A stretch of 64,000 nucleotides of DNA from CAWCPR01 sp963797475 (GCA_963797475.1 CAWCPR010000003.1:186001-250000), one strand, 5' to 3'. Counted from the first letter of the stretch, positions 18,450-27,622 are shown. Notes: generated by a model from the sequence alone, not told the origin. Numbers and translations: made by a program.

Positions 18450-19436
18450 ATGAGTACTTTTCATGTAGGCAACATCGCTATCGACCCTGGGGAAAGAAAA
18501 TTTGGTGCTTTAGGAACGGTTTATCTTTCGGATGGCACCCCGGTATCCATTCCCCTGATGGCAGTCAGAGGATTGGAAGATGGGCCGGTTTTGTGGGTCG
18601 GAGCTGCTATGCACGGTCAGGAGCTTTCCGGCATTCCAGTCGTGTGGGAGATCGTAAAAGAGCGGGTGGACCCGCGGCAACTGCGCGGGACCGTGGTAGG
18701 CGCTCCCTTGCTCAACCCTTTCTCTTTCAATGGCAGGACCTATTTCACCCCCGAAGATGGATACAATATCAACAGGGTTTTCCCAGGCGACCCGAAAGGC
18801 TTGCTGACCCATCGTTTGGCAAACATGGTCTACGAAGAAGGGATCAAGAAGAGCGATTATTTGATCGATTTTCACTGCAACGTCGAGACTGCCATGTACT
18901 TCTCCATCATCAAGGAAACTTCTAATAAAGAAGCCTGGCAGAAGAGCCAGCAGATGGCCAAAGCTTTTGGCATCACAACCATCGAAATGATCCTCAAATA
19001 TGAAGCGCATCGCAGTGGAACCATGGGCGATACAGCCGGCGATTCCGGAAAGCCGAATATGACGATCGAGCTGACTCCCTGGCGCAGGATCGATCCGAAA
19101 GCTGTCAAAGTAGGCGTGCGCGGTGTGCTCAATGTGATGAAATCCATCGGAATGTTGGACGGTGAGATTGAGTCACAAGAAAACGTGCCCGTCATCCAGG
19201 GGCAGATAAGTCGCACAGAGCTCAACGCTACACGTGGAGGTCTGGTGAAAGAGATCGCCGGCGTAGGCGATGCCATCAAAAAAGGTGAGGTCATCGGCCA
19301 AATTGTTAATGTGTATGGGGATCCGGTCGAAGATATCGTCAGTCCGGTCGATGGATGGCTGCTGGCCTGGCCAATGATCAACAACCAGGCGGCTGGCACA
19401 GGCGAGCACGTGGCCTTCATCGCCTTCGAAAAGTAA
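18450..19436 (+). CDS. Succinylglutamate desuccinylase/aspartoacylase-family (M14-like) deacylase
   Basis: The 328-aa zinc-dependent hydrolase has the first metal motif in GAAMHGQELSG (His and Glu near 54-57) and the second His in 'LIDFHCNVE'. The C-terminal part carries the lipoyl-like beta hairpin with GGLVKEIAGVGDAIKKGEVIG. Family members remove acyl groups from N-acyl amino acids (N-acetylaspartate, N-succinylglutamate, N-acetyldiaminobutyrate in ectoine breakdown). AAGGAG precedes the ATG. In this operon it would release a free amine or amino acid that the DAO-type dehydrogenase could then oxidise (inference). Confidence 0.85.
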   Translation: MSTFHVGNIAIDPGERKFGALGTVYLSDGTPVSIPLMAVRGLEDGPVLWVGAAMHGQELSGIPVVWEIVKERVDPRQLRGTVVGAPLLNPFSFNGRTYFTPEDGYNINRVFPGDPKGLLTHRLANMVYEEGIKKSDYLIDFHCNVETAMYFSIIKETSNKEAWQKSQQMAKAFGITTIEMILKYEAHRSGTMGDTAGDSGKPNMTIELTPWRRIDPKAVKVGVRGVLNVMKSIGMLDGEIESQENVPVIQGQISRTELNATRGGLVKEIAGVGDAIKKGEVIGQIVNVYGDPVEDIVSPVDGWLLAWPMINNQAAGTGEHVAFIAFEK

Positions 19437-19454
19437 AGATGTGTTCAATCAAAA

Positions 19455-20576
19455 ATGGATAATCCTGCAAACCAACCCGCCGTAGAGCTGATCGATGTCA
19501 CCAAGCGGTATGGGGATGTGGTCGCCGTCGACAATATCTCTCTGGATATCATGTTCGGTGAGTTCTTCTCTCTCCTGGGGCCGAGTGGATGCGGCAAGAC
19601 CACGACCTTGCGCATGGTCGCAGGTTTTGCCCATCCAACACAGGGCCAGGTTTATATTAAAGGCAGGCTGATGAACGGTGTGCCGGCTTACGAAAGGGAT
19701 ACCAACCTGGTGTTCCAGCAACTGGCCCTATTTCCGCATATGGATGTATACGATAACATCGCTTTTGGGCCGACCGTCAAGCGCAAGCTAGGCAAATCAG
19801 AAATCAAAGAGCGCGTAAAGAGGGTGTTGGATCTTGTGGAGCTGAGCGGCTACGAGAACAAACTCATCCAACAGCTTAGCGGTGGACAACAACAACGGAT
19901 TGCAATCGCGCGAGCATTAATCAACGAGCCGACCGTGTTGTTGCTGGATGAGCCGCTCGGCGCGCTGGATTTGAAGCTGAGATTGCAAATGCAGGTCGAG
20001 CTGAAAGCCATTCAACAGCGGGTAGGCACAACTTTCATCTACGTCACGCACGACCAAGGCGAAGCGATTACCATGTCCGACCGGATTGCAGTGATAAATA
20101 AAGGCCACATCGAGCAGGTCGCGCCAAGCGAGGTGATCTATTCTCGACCAGCCACAAAATTCGTCGCCCAATTTATTGGCGATACGAATCTCCTGGATGG
20201 AAACATCGTAAGTAAAGACGGCGACACATTGATGATTGAGAGCCAGGGTTTAACGATCCGGGCTGCAGGCGGAGGCGGCAATTCACTTCCAACAAACAGC
20301 ACGGTTCATATGTCCATCCGGCCGGAGAAAATCAAGCTGCTCCCCCGGCTCCCTGAGGCAGGCAAGAATAATTCACCGGTTACGGACAATGTGTTCGTGG
20401 GTCGTATCAAGAACGCGACTTTTATGGGTTCGATCATCCGTTACAACGCCATTTTAGAGGGGGGTACAGTGCTGCTGGTCGAGTCGCCAAATGAGACCGA
20501 CAATATCTTGCACGTTGGCGATGAGGCGCAGGTGGCCTGGGCTAGAGAAAGCTGCATCTTGTTAAGAGGCGAATAA
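19455..20576 (+). CDS. ABC importer ATPase, PotA-like
   Basis: The 373-aa ATPase has Walker A GPSGCGKTT (42-50), signature LSGGQQQR (141-148), Walker B VLLLDEP (161-167) and switch His199. A C-terminal TOBE-type regulatory domain (about 240-373) is typical of the MalK/PotA group. It energises the PotB/PotC-like permeases 2 kb upstream. It is placed after two catabolic enzymes in the same transcript, which ties their expression to the importer. Confidence 0.92.
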   Translation: MDNPANQPAVELIDVTKRYGDVVAVDNISLDIMFGEFFSLLGPSGCGKTTTLRMVAGFAHPTQGQVYIKGRLMNGVPAYERDTNLVFQQLALFPHMDVYDNIAFGPTVKRKLGKSEIKERVKRVLDLVELSGYENKLIQQLSGGQQQRIAIARALINEPTVLLLDEPLGALDLKLRLQMQVELKAIQQRVGTTFIYVTHDQGEAITMSDRIAVINKGHIEQVAPSEVIYSRPATKFVAQFIGDTNLLDGNIVSKDGDTLMIESQGLTIRAAGGGGNSLPTNSTVHMSIRPEKIKLLPRLPEAGKNNSPVTDNVFVGRIKNATFMGSIIRYNAILEGGTVLLVESPNETDNILHVGDEAQVAWARESCILLRGE

Positions 20577-20604
20577 ATACAAAGACCTGCCAAGGAGATT
20601 TTTC

Positions 20605-21435
20605 GTGTCGCAGTTGCAACGTGATTCAAAACCAGCCGCCAACAGAAAAATTGCCAATCTATCCGACCCAGCAGTCTTACAGGAGAAAATCGCCAGCAAC
20701 CGTGAATTCTTGAAAGCCCATTTATGGGGGGAATGGAAACTGCGCGATCTGCTTACCGACCAGAGGAAAAATTTTCCTCAACCGCCTCAGCAAAAGCCCT
20801 GCCCTCCCGGTGCACAATTCTTCGATCTCATTCCCCCGGAAGAAATTAGCCTGGGGAATATGTCGGTGTTTGAGGCCATTGCCAGGCGCCGAAGCCATCG
20901 AGAATATAGCCAGCAGCCGTTCACTCTCGAAGAGCTGTCCTACATGTTATGGGCGATGCAAGGGGTCCACGGCTTTATTCGTGAAGGCACTGCCACCACG
21001 AGAACCGTCCCTTCCGGGGGCGCTCGCCACCCTTTTGAAATCTATCTTTTTATCAATCGCGTCGAGGGGTTGGCCTCCGGGCTTTATCGATACCTGGCGA
21101 TCGAACATCGTTTGGTTTTCCTGTATGCAGAACCAGATCTCGCAGACAAAGTTTACATCGCCTGCTATCAGGAATTTGTGAAGAACGGCGCCCTGGTTTT
21201 CATAATGTCCGCAATCCCATACCGGACAGAATGGCGCTACAGCTTTCTGGCGCACAAAGTCATTGCCCAGGAGACCGGGCATATCTGTCAAAATCTTTAT
21301 CTGGCCTGCGAATCCATCGGCGCCGGAGCCTGCGCCTTAGGAACCTATAATCAGCTCGAAATTGACGCCCTGCTCGGCCTGGATGGTGAAGAGGAGTTTG
21401 CCGTCTACGTAGCTGTAGCTGGGAAGGTGCCTTAG
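20605..21435 (+). CDS. SagB/ThcOx-type nitroreductase-family oxidoreductase
   Basis: 276 aa, starting at GTG 20605 with AAGGAGA upstream. The nitroreductase fold is shown by 'SVFEAIARRRSHREYSQQPF', 'VPSGGARHPFEIYLFI' and 'AQETGHICQNLYLACESIGAGACALG', the blocks that hold FMN in SagB-like dehydrogenases. In toxin and peptide-natural-product clusters such enzymes oxidise azolines. Elsewhere they are stand-alone FMN oxidoreductases of unknown role. No cyclodehydratase or precursor peptide is present here, so a role in catabolism of the imported compound is more likely (inference). Confidence 0.8.
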   Translation: MSQLQRDSKPAANRKIANLSDPAVLQEKIASNREFLKAHLWGEWKLRDLLTDQRKNFPQPPQQKPCPPGAQFFDLIPPEEISLGNMSVFEAIARRRSHREYSQQPFTLEELSYMLWAMQGVHGFIREGTATTRTVPSGGARHPFEIYLFINRVEGLASGLYRYLAIEHRLVFLYAEPDLADKVYIACYQEFVKNGALVFIMSAIPYRTEWRYSFLAHKVIAQETGHICQNLYLACESIGAGACALGTYNQLEIDALLGLDGEEEFAVYVAVAGKVP

Positions 21436-21464
21436 TCCTGAACGGGCATTATTTAGGAAATCCA

Positions 21465-22838
21465 ATGAATAGAACTGAAGCAGCAGTCCATTACGCCAGT
21501 GAAAATCAGCAGGAATCTCTTCAAGACCTGGCAAAATTTCTGCAAATTGCCTCCATTTCCGCTCTTTCTACCTATCAGGCAGAGGTTGCCAGGGCGGCAG
21601 AATGGGTTGCCGGGCAGTTGACTGATATCGGCGTCGACACCGTTCAAGTACTTCCCACCGGCGGGCACCCTGTAGTTTATGGCTCCTGGTTGCAAGCCGG
21701 GGATGATAAGCCTACGATTTTGGTTTACGGTCACTATGATGTCCAGCCCGTCGACCCGATCGAAGAGTGGAAGAGTCCCCCTTTCGACCCTGAGATCCGG
21801 GGAGACAATATTTTTGCACGTGGCGCCACGGATATGAAAGCCCAATTGGTCGCCTTCTTGGAAGCGCTAAAAGCCTATTTCCACACCTCAACTCCCCCGG
21901 TAAACTTAAAATTCTTAATCGAAGGAGAAGAGGAGGTTGGCTCCGAACATCTAGAAAGCATTATTTTACAGAACCAGGACTTGCTATCCAGCGATTTTTG
22001 TCTCAATCTGGATGCGGGCATTTTAGCGCCTGAGGTACCTTCGATCATGTTTGGGTTGCGGGGCCTGGCCTATTTTGAAATCCACCTGAAAGGACCGGCC
22101 GCGGACCTGCATTCCGGTAAATTCGGAGGCGCTATTGAAAACCCCGCACTGGTGCTTTGTGAATTGATCGCCGGAATGCGGGACGAGCACGGGCGGATAA
22201 CACTGCCTGGATTTTATGACAATGTCCGGCTGTTATCTGCTGAGGACCGGGCTGAGATCGCCCGGCTGCCACAGGCGGATGCCTGGTGGCTGGAACAGAC
22301 CGGGGCGAAAGCCCTGCGCCAGGACACAGGCTATTCCGCAACCGAACGTGCAACCGCCCGGCCGACTCTCGATATCAACGGTCTTTTGAGTGGTTTTACT
22401 GGTGAAGGATCGAAGACAGTATTACCCTCCAGCGCGATGGCGAAAATCTCCATGCGCCTGGTTCCAGATCAGACACCCGAAGATGTGCAGCGAGGTTTGA
22501 GGGCTTACCTGGCAGAGCACGTACCCGATACCGTCACTTGCGAACTGGTTGAGATGCACAGCGCTCGATCGAGTATTTCCTCCCGCGATTTCAAGGGTGT
22601 GCGGGCTGCCAGCAAGGCTCTGGAGCGAGTGTGGGGGAAAGCGCCCCTGTTCACTCGCGATGGCGGCTCTGTGCCAGTCGTTGGGCTGATCAAAGACAGG
22701 CTTGGGATCGACAGCCTCCTGCTTGGTTTTGGCTTGCCGGACGATAACCCGCACGCGCCGAACGAGAAGCAGCACTTACCTACTTTCTACCGGGGGATTG
22801 AAACCTATATCCGTTTCTTAGCCGAAGCCGCCGTTTAA
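21465..22838 (+). CDS. M20-family dipeptidase / amidohydrolase
   Basis: The 457-aa protein is a CNDP/DapE-type M20 metallopeptidase. Metal and catalytic motifs are YGHYDVQP (88-95, with His90 and Asp92), GATDMKAQ near 120-127, and EGEEEVGS (153-160) with the catalytic Glu pair. The dimerisation domain begins near the 'HSGKFGG' block. It hydrolyses dipeptides or N-acyl amino acids in the cytoplasm. It is the last gene of the importer operon, which ends before a 259-bp gap. With the deacylase and M29-like enzyme it points to peptide-like or N-acylated substrates. Confidence 0.9.
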   Translation: MNRTEAAVHYASENQQESLQDLAKFLQIASISALSTYQAEVARAAEWVAGQLTDIGVDTVQVLPTGGHPVVYGSWLQAGDDKPTILVYGHYDVQPVDPIEEWKSPPFDPEIRGDNIFARGATDMKAQLVAFLEALKAYFHTSTPPVNLKFLIEGEEEVGSEHLESIILQNQDLLSSDFCLNLDAGILAPEVPSIMFGLRGLAYFEIHLKGPAADLHSGKFGGAIENPALVLCELIAGMRDEHGRITLPGFYDNVRLLSAEDRAEIARLPQADAWWLEQTGAKALRQDTGYSATERATARPTLDINGLLSGFTGEGSKTVLPSSAMAKISMRLVPDQTPEDVQRGLRAYLAEHVPDTVTCELVEMHSARSSISSRDFKGVRAASKALERVWGKAPLFTRDGGSVPVVGLIKDRLGIDSLLLGFGLPDDNPHAPNEKQHLPTFYRGIETYIRFLAEAAV

Positions 22839-23097
22839 TCCCCACGGCGACTGCTGTTCTACCAACCATAAACACCGTTCGTAAACTTTCGAAAAGGCCT
22901 GACCGGCTCCGGTTTGGATTGCTCCCTTCAAAGATTTAAAGGCGAGCATGGAAAAATTGGACAAAAATTGATCACTTTATGGACTGGAAAAATGAGATTT
23001 CTGGCGGTATAAGTAAGAATGCCGATGGGTGTCCGGTTGGTAGAAACCGGCTTCAGGCCAGTTTTACATTTATTTACGAGGTTCAGGGTGAGCATTG

Positions 23098-23715
23098 ATG
23101 AAGACCAATAGTGAATTGAGCAAATTTGACCCGCGCAAGGTGGCTTATTATGAGAAAGAGAATTGGGTGGCGTACTATCAGAAGCGCTGGCTGAGACTGC
23201 TGCGCGTATCGGTAGGAATGGTCAAAGAGGCTTTCCACCTTTCTCTCTGGCAGGCAGTTTATTGCGCCTACCTGGTGGGGCGAGCTGAGATCGCTGCAGC
23301 GCCATTCCCGGATAACGACATCCCGCGGGCGGAAAAATACATGCAACGCTTTTATGGTTTTATAAAGAAAATCCACCATCTGGATCTGGATGTCGATCAG
23401 GCAGCCCACCTGGATGTGAACTGGTGGGTCGTACATCGCAAGTTATTCGGCCAAACACAGAACCAGGAGCTGGTGGATGCGCTGGTAAGTTTGTATACCG
23501 TGGCCTACGGATTAAACCCGCTTGAGGCGCAGCCGGCTGCCTTTCACCGGGCGCAGGCCATGGTATTTTCCGATCGCTGGGTTAATGAAGGCAGAGTGGA
23601 GAACAGCCCTTGGCTGAGCGAAGAAGAAGATGAGCTGCTCAAATCTTACTCCGAGCTGCGCAACGCATTGATCAGCCGGGTGGATGCATCCATGGAGCGG
23701 GGATTCGCTGCTTAA
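23098..23715 (+). CDS. Conserved hypothetical protein (205 aa)
   Basis: 205 aa from ATG 23098 (a TTG one codon earlier opens the frame). It is alpha-helical and rich in Trp/Tyr, with blocks such as 'VAYYEKENWVAYYQKRW' and 'DVNWWVVHRKL'. No signal peptide or membrane helix was seen. The pattern resembles soluble hypothetical proteins found in Chloroflexota and Actinobacteria, but I recognise no named family. It is 51 bp upstream of murJ on the same strand and may share its transcript. Confidence 0.65.
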   Translation: MKTNSELSKFDPRKVAYYEKENWVAYYQKRWLRLLRVSVGMVKEAFHLSLWQAVYCAYLVGRAEIAAAPFPDNDIPRAEKYMQRFYGFIKKIHHLDLDVDQAAHLDVNWWVVHRKLFGQTQNQELVDALVSLYTVAYGLNPLEAQPAAFHRAQAMVFSDRWVNEGRVENSPWLSEEEDELLKSYSELRNALISRVDASMERGFAA

Positions 23716-23766
23716 TAGACAATCCGAATTCTTTTCCGGACCGCATCGTTGAAAGGATAGGTTCCC

Positions 23767-25332
23767 ATGGCTGTTTCTGCTCCTGCAATGGATCTCCAGA
23801 CCACGCCTGAGGGGAAAACGCCCCTTATGTTGGGCGGCTATAGCGCACTGGCTGAAAGCGCCTGGATGGGAAGCGTCCAGGCGACGGAGGTGCTCGAGCC
23901 GCTGCGCAATTCGCCTGCAGCCGCGCCAGGCTGGAAGATCGTCATCCCGCGCCTGCCCCGCATCCGGATCGCCGGACTGCTAACCCGTGAATTCAGCATC
24001 GCAGAAGCAAGCTTCATCCTGATGGCTTCCTTTTTTACTTCCGCCCTGCTGGGCGCGGTACGCCAGGTCTTGTTCAATGCCCTGTTCGGGACCAGCCTGG
24101 AAGCGAATGCCTATTACGCTGCTTTCCGCCTGCCGGACACGTTATTCAGCCTGATCGCCGGCGGCGCCCTGTCCAGCGCGATGATCCCGGTGCTTTTGAG
24201 CACCATTCGCCAGGATGGCAAGCAGGCTGGCCAGCGTCTCACCAGCCTGGTGACGAATGTCCTGCTGGCATTCTTTGCACTGATCGTAATTGCCGGTGAG
24301 ATATTCACACCGGCATTTGTCAACAACATCCTGGCCCCTGGATTCGACGCCGAGACCAGCCAGTTGACGATCTCGTTGACCCGCATCATGTTGGTGCAGC
24401 CCTTGATCCTGGTGATGGGCAGCGTGGCTACAGCAGTGCTCAACAGCCGCAACCAGTTTTTCGCAACCGCCTTGTCCGTCGCGGCGCACAATGTCGCCTT
24501 GATTCTGGGTATTCTGGCGACGAAATTATTCCCACCGCTGGGGATTTACGGTCCGACCCTGGGTGTCATCGGCGGAGCCGTGTTGCAGGCAGTCATCCTG
24601 CTGCCTGGCCTTGTCGGGCAGGGAAACCATTACCGGCCTGTATGGGATCCCGGGGACAATCGCTTGCGAGAGATCATTCGCCTGCTGATCCCGAACGGGC
24701 TATCCGTCAGCGTTAACTACGCCGGATTTATCGTGGATACAGCTTTTGCCTCCAGGGCAGCCGAGATGGCAGCCTTGCCCGCCATCTATAATGCCTGGCT
24801 GCTGGTCGGCCTGCCGATTGCCCTGCTCGGACAGGCGATAGGCCAGGCAGCATTTCCGCGCCTGGCGGCCCTGGCATCCGAAGGCGATTGGGCTAAATTA
24901 CGTCGCTCACTGTTGCAATCGTTAGCCGCTGCAATCGCTCTGGCGGTTCCGGCTTTGCTGGCATTAATTTTCCTGGGGAGGCCGGTGATTCACCTGCTTT
25001 TCGAACGGGGTAAATTTGATGCGCAGGCCGGGCTTCTGACCTACAATGTACTCGCCATCTACGCCCTGGCGCTGCCAGCCTACGTCGCCACGGAGCTCGT
25101 CACTCGCGGCCTGATCGCGCTGCTCGACACCCGTACTCCGCTGGTGACCAACACGCTGCAATTGATCGGGAGAGCCGTGATCATGACCTTTCTGGTCGCC
25201 AGGCTGGGCGCAATCGCAATCCCAGTTGCTTTTGCAGTTACGGCGACAGCCGAGACAATAACATTGGCGACGGTGCTGCTGATAAAACTGCGCCGCCGTA
25301 TTGCCCCTATTCCAGGTGGGGTTGTGGTGTGA
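23767..25332 (+). CDS. murJ: Lipid II flippase MurJ (MviN family)
   Basis: The 521-aa polytopic membrane protein begins with a soluble extension of about 65 residues, after which the MviN/MurJ fold starts ('ASFFTSALLGAVRQVLFNALFGTSLEANAYYAAFRLPDTLF'). About fourteen membrane helices follow. MurJ moves lipid-linked peptidoglycan precursors across the membrane. The N-terminal extension (Met-Ala-Val-Ser to about residue 65) is longer than in the usual 510-aa protein, but the ATG has an upstream AAAGGA. A later start is not excluded. It converges with the GH130 gene, only 6 bp separating the stop codons. Confidence 0.88.
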   Translation: MAVSAPAMDLQTTPEGKTPLMLGGYSALAESAWMGSVQATEVLEPLRNSPAAAPGWKIVIPRLPRIRIAGLLTREFSIAEASFILMASFFTSALLGAVRQVLFNALFGTSLEANAYYAAFRLPDTLFSLIAGGALSSAMIPVLLSTIRQDGKQAGQRLTSLVTNVLLAFFALIVIAGEIFTPAFVNNILAPGFDAETSQLTISLTRIMLVQPLILVMGSVATAVLNSRNQFFATALSVAAHNVALILGILATKLFPPLGIYGPTLGVIGGAVLQAVILLPGLVGQGNHYRPVWDPGDNRLREIIRLLIPNGLSVSVNYAGFIVDTAFASRAAEMAALPAIYNAWLLVGLPIALLGQAIGQAAFPRLAALASEGDWAKLRRSLLQSLAAAIALAVPALLALIFLGRPVIHLLFERGKFDAQAGLLTYNVLAIYALALPAYVATELVTRGLIALLDTRTPLVTNTLQLIGRAVIMTFLVARLGAIAIPVAFAVTATAETITLATVLLIKLRRRIAPIPGGVVV

Positions 25333-25338
25333 TTTATT

Positions 25339-26310
25339 TCAGAGTTCTGAGGTCGATTTGACAAAATCAAGGACTTCGTCAAGCCTGGTGAACGCCAGGG
25401 CGGTAACGGTATCGGCGCCGCCATAATAGATCGCTATCCTGCCTGTCGGCGGGTCATACAGGGAAGCGCAGGGGAATGCCACGTTGGGCACATCGCCAAT
25501 GCACTCGTAACAGGTTTGGGGGGAAAGCAGGTAAGGGCCGCCGCGGCAGATTACTTTCCAGGGCTGCTCAAGATCGAGTAAGGCAGCGCCAAAGCTGTAT
25601 ACAAACCCATTGCAAGAAGTAAGCACCCCGTGGTAAAAGAGCAGCCAGCCTTCCGGGGTCTCAATTGGGACCGGCCCAGCCCCGATCTTGGTGCTTTGCC
25701 AGCCGCCCTTAACGCCCATTACAAAGCGGTGTTTTCCCCAATGAATCAGATCTGGACTTTGGCTGACGTAGATGTCCCCAAAAGGTGTGTGCCCATTGTC
25801 GCTCGGGCGGCTCAACATGAAATACTTGCCATTGATTTTGCGTGGAAAGAGCACACCATTTCGATTAAACGGCAGAAGCGCATTTTCCAGAAAATAGAAC
25901 TCTCGAAAATCGATGGTGTACCCGATTCCGATGGTCGGTCCATGATAGCCATTACACCAGGTCACATAAAACCCATCTTCGAGCTGAACTACGCGTGGAT
26001 CGTAGCGATACTGGAACCTGCCGATCTCGAGGTCATCGCACTGCCATTCAATTGGGGCGTCATCCAACTGCCAATCGACGCCATTCGTGCTGAAGCCGCG
26101 ATGCAGGTTCATATCGCGCTTTTTATTATCGCAGCGGAAAACGCCTGCAAAACTCCCATTAAATGACACAACTGCGCTGTTGAAAATACTGTTCGCGGAT
26201 GGGATCAGGTTCCGAGGGATAATTGGGTTTCTACTGTAACGCCAAAGAACATCAGAACATCCGGCCGGGCGGTCTTCCCAAGGAATATTGGGCAACGGGG
26301 GATAGGTCAT
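25339..26310 (-). CDS. GH130 beta-mannoside phosphorylase
   Basis: The 323-aa five-bladed propeller enzyme of family GH130 shows 'DVLWRYSRNPIIPR', 'NSAVVSFNGSFAGVFRCD', 'YRYDPRVVQLEDGFYVTWCNGYHGP' and 'WGKHRFVMG', the family's typical blocks, with the catalytic Asp in the RYDPR segment. The family phosphorolyses beta-mannosides (mannosyl-glucose, mannooligosaccharides, mannosyl-GlcNAc) to mannose 1-phosphate. The short length fits the GH130_2-type oligosaccharide phosphorylases. It overlaps the LacI regulator by 4 bp (ATGA), so the pair is one operon. No signal peptide: it acts on imported sugars. Confidence 0.87.
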   Translation of the reverse strand: MTYPPLPNIPWEDRPAGCSDVLWRYSRNPIIPRNLIPSANSIFNSAVVSFNGSFAGVFRCDNKKRDMNLHRGFSTNGVDWQLDDAPIEWQCDDLEIGRFQYRYDPRVVQLEDGFYVTWCNGYHGPTIGIGYTIDFREFYFLENALLPFNRNGVLFPRKINGKYFMLSRPSDNGHTPFGDIYVSQSPDLIHWGKHRFVMGVKGGWQSTKIGAGPVPIETPEGWLLFYHGVLTSCNGFVYSFGAALLDLEQPWKVICRGGPYLLSPQTCYECIGDVPNVAFPCASLYDPPTGRIAIYYGGADTVTALAFTRLDEVLDFVKSTSEL

Positions 26311-27365
26311 AGAGGGGCGGCCTCCTTCTTTAGGGAAGTGGATTGGACAGTCCCAACGGATTCGCGTTCTACAAGCCAGGGATGGATCGTTAAAGTCATG
26401 CGAGACGAATCGCGGTTATCCAGGCGCAGGGAGAGCAGATGCACCGCGGCTCGCCCCATTGCAAATGTATCCACATGGATCGTCGTCAGCGCTGGACAGG
26501 CGGCTGAGGCGACAAACGTATCATCAAACCCAACGATCGAAAAATCATCCGGCACTAGTCTGCCCAGGTCTTGCACCACCTTGATGGTTGCATTGCCAAC
26601 ATCGTCGTTTACGCAGAACAACGCAGTGATTTGGGGATGCTCTTTCAAAAGCGCGGTCGTCTCCTGGTAGCCGTGGGATTTATTAATATTGAAATTAGCG
26701 ATATAAAAATCGCTAATATCATTTTCTTTTAAGGCGCGCAAGTACCCGTTCCGCCGTTCTTTCAAACTGGGGTAACAATTCTCTTCGCTGCCTGCCAGCC
26801 CAATATGGCGATGGCCCTTTTCAATCAGGAATTCCACCGCCTGGTAGGCGGCACGGAAATTGTCGGTGACGACTGTATCATAGCTGTCCATGTTCGAGTA
26901 GCCGTCTACTAATACGACAGGTACCGAATGGTTTTTGGATATGAATAAGAAAGTCTCATCAATATAGGTCCCCACCATCAATAAGCCATCCACCAGGTCA
27001 TTGTATAGAAGCGGAGGCACCTCCAGCGGCCGGTTATTTTCATCCACCGGAAGTGTGGCGAAGAGAAGATTAATCCCCTTGCGCCGGCAAGCATCCTCAA
27101 TGCCCAAAATGACCTTTGAATAAAACGGATTCGCCTGCGGAGAGGTGTCCGGATCGATTTTAATCGCCATCCCGATTGTCGTCAGGTGACTGGCTCCCTG
27201 TGCAGCGGCAGGCTTGATCGGATAACCGAGCTCACCAGCAACTTCAAAAACCTTTGAGCGCGTCTCTTGAGATACACCCGGTTTATTGTTCAAGACAAGA
27301 GAAACTGTAGACACTGAGACCCCGCTCTTGCGGGCAATGTCGCTGATTTTGACTTTCCTCTTCAT
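26307..27365 (-). CDS. LacI-family transcriptional regulator (GH130 operon)
   Basis: 352 aa. An N-terminal helix-turn-helix and hinge (1-60, 'ISDIARKSGVSVSTVSLVLNNKPGVS') is followed by a periplasmic-binding-like sugar-sensing domain with 'FCVNDDVGNATIKVVQDLG' and 'DFSIVGFDDT'. It is followed by GH130 in the same operon and faces a second LacI gene across 316 bp. It probably represses its own operon in the absence of a mannoside. A strong promoter and an A+T-rich dyad lie directly upstream. Confidence 0.92.
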   Translation of the reverse strand: MKRKVKISDIARKSGVSVSTVSLVLNNKPGVSQETRSKVFEVAGELGYPIKPAAAQGASHLTTIGMAIKIDPDTSPQANPFYSKVILGIEDACRRKGINLLFATLPVDENNRPLEVPPLLYNDLVDGLLMVGTYIDETFLFISKNHSVPVVLVDGYSNMDSYDTVVTDNFRAAYQAVEFLIEKGHRHIGLAGSEENCYPSLKERRNGYLRALKENDISDFYIANFNINKSHGYQETTALLKEHPQITALFCVNDDVGNATIKVVQDLGRLVPDDFSIVGFDDTFVASAACPALTTIHVDTFAMGRAAVHLLSLRLDNRDSSRMTLTIHPWLVERESVGTVQSTSLKKEAAPL

Positions 27366-27382
27366 TTTCCCTCATAATTTAG

Positions 27383-27400
27383 AAATTTTAAACAAAATTT
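27383..27400. promoter_or_regulatory. A+T-rich dyad downstream of the leftward LacI promoter
   Basis: AAATTTT-AAAC-AAAATTT is a perfect 7-bp inverted repeat lying about +11 to +28 relative to the predicted leftward start, a common repressor position. Confidence 0.35.
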
Positions 27401-27417
27401 TAATAACTATAACTAAT

Positions 27418-27445
27418 ATTTTAGCACCCTACTGAGGTTTGTCAA
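27418..27445 (-). promoter_or_regulatory. Sigma70-type promoter for the LacI-GH130 operon
   Basis: Read leftward: TTGACA (27445-27440), 16-bp spacer, TAAAAT (27423-27418). Transcription would start near 27411, about 46 nt before the LacI ATG. Confidence 0.65.
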
Positions 27446-27567
27446 GCGATTCTCGCATTTATTCGATGGATTTCCTCTGTATACCCCCTGGATTTCGCTA
27501 TTTATGAATGCGAAACTGGTCGTTTTCACCTGGAATTAACATTAATCTAATCTCTCATTTAAAGCAC

Positions 27568-27596
27568 TTGACATTTAAGTAAAAATTTTATATAAT
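27568..27596 (+). promoter_or_regulatory. Consensus promoter for the second LacI / ABC importer operon
   Basis: TTGACA (27568-27573), 17-bp spacer, TATAAT (27591-27596): a perfect match to the sigma70-type consensus. Predicted start near 27603. Confidence 0.75.
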
Positions 27597-27606
27597 CTTT
27601 TTGGCT

Positions 27607-27622
27607 TTGGGAGCGCTTCCAA
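27607..27622. promoter_or_regulatory. LacI-type operator (CelR-like dyad)
   Basis: TTGGGAGCGCTTCCAA is a 16-bp dyad with a central CG and one unmatched base pair. It overlaps the predicted transcription start of the rightward operon. It closely resembles the TGGGAGCGCTCCCA operators of CelR/CebR-type beta-glucan regulators, so autorepression by the adjacent LacI protein is likely. Confidence 0.7.

Noticed and set aside
20605..21435. Azole-modified peptide biosynthesis locus, suggested by the SagB-type enzyme
   Set aside because: No YcaO/SagD, SagC-like or precursor peptide is present nearby; the neighbours are importer and catabolic genes.
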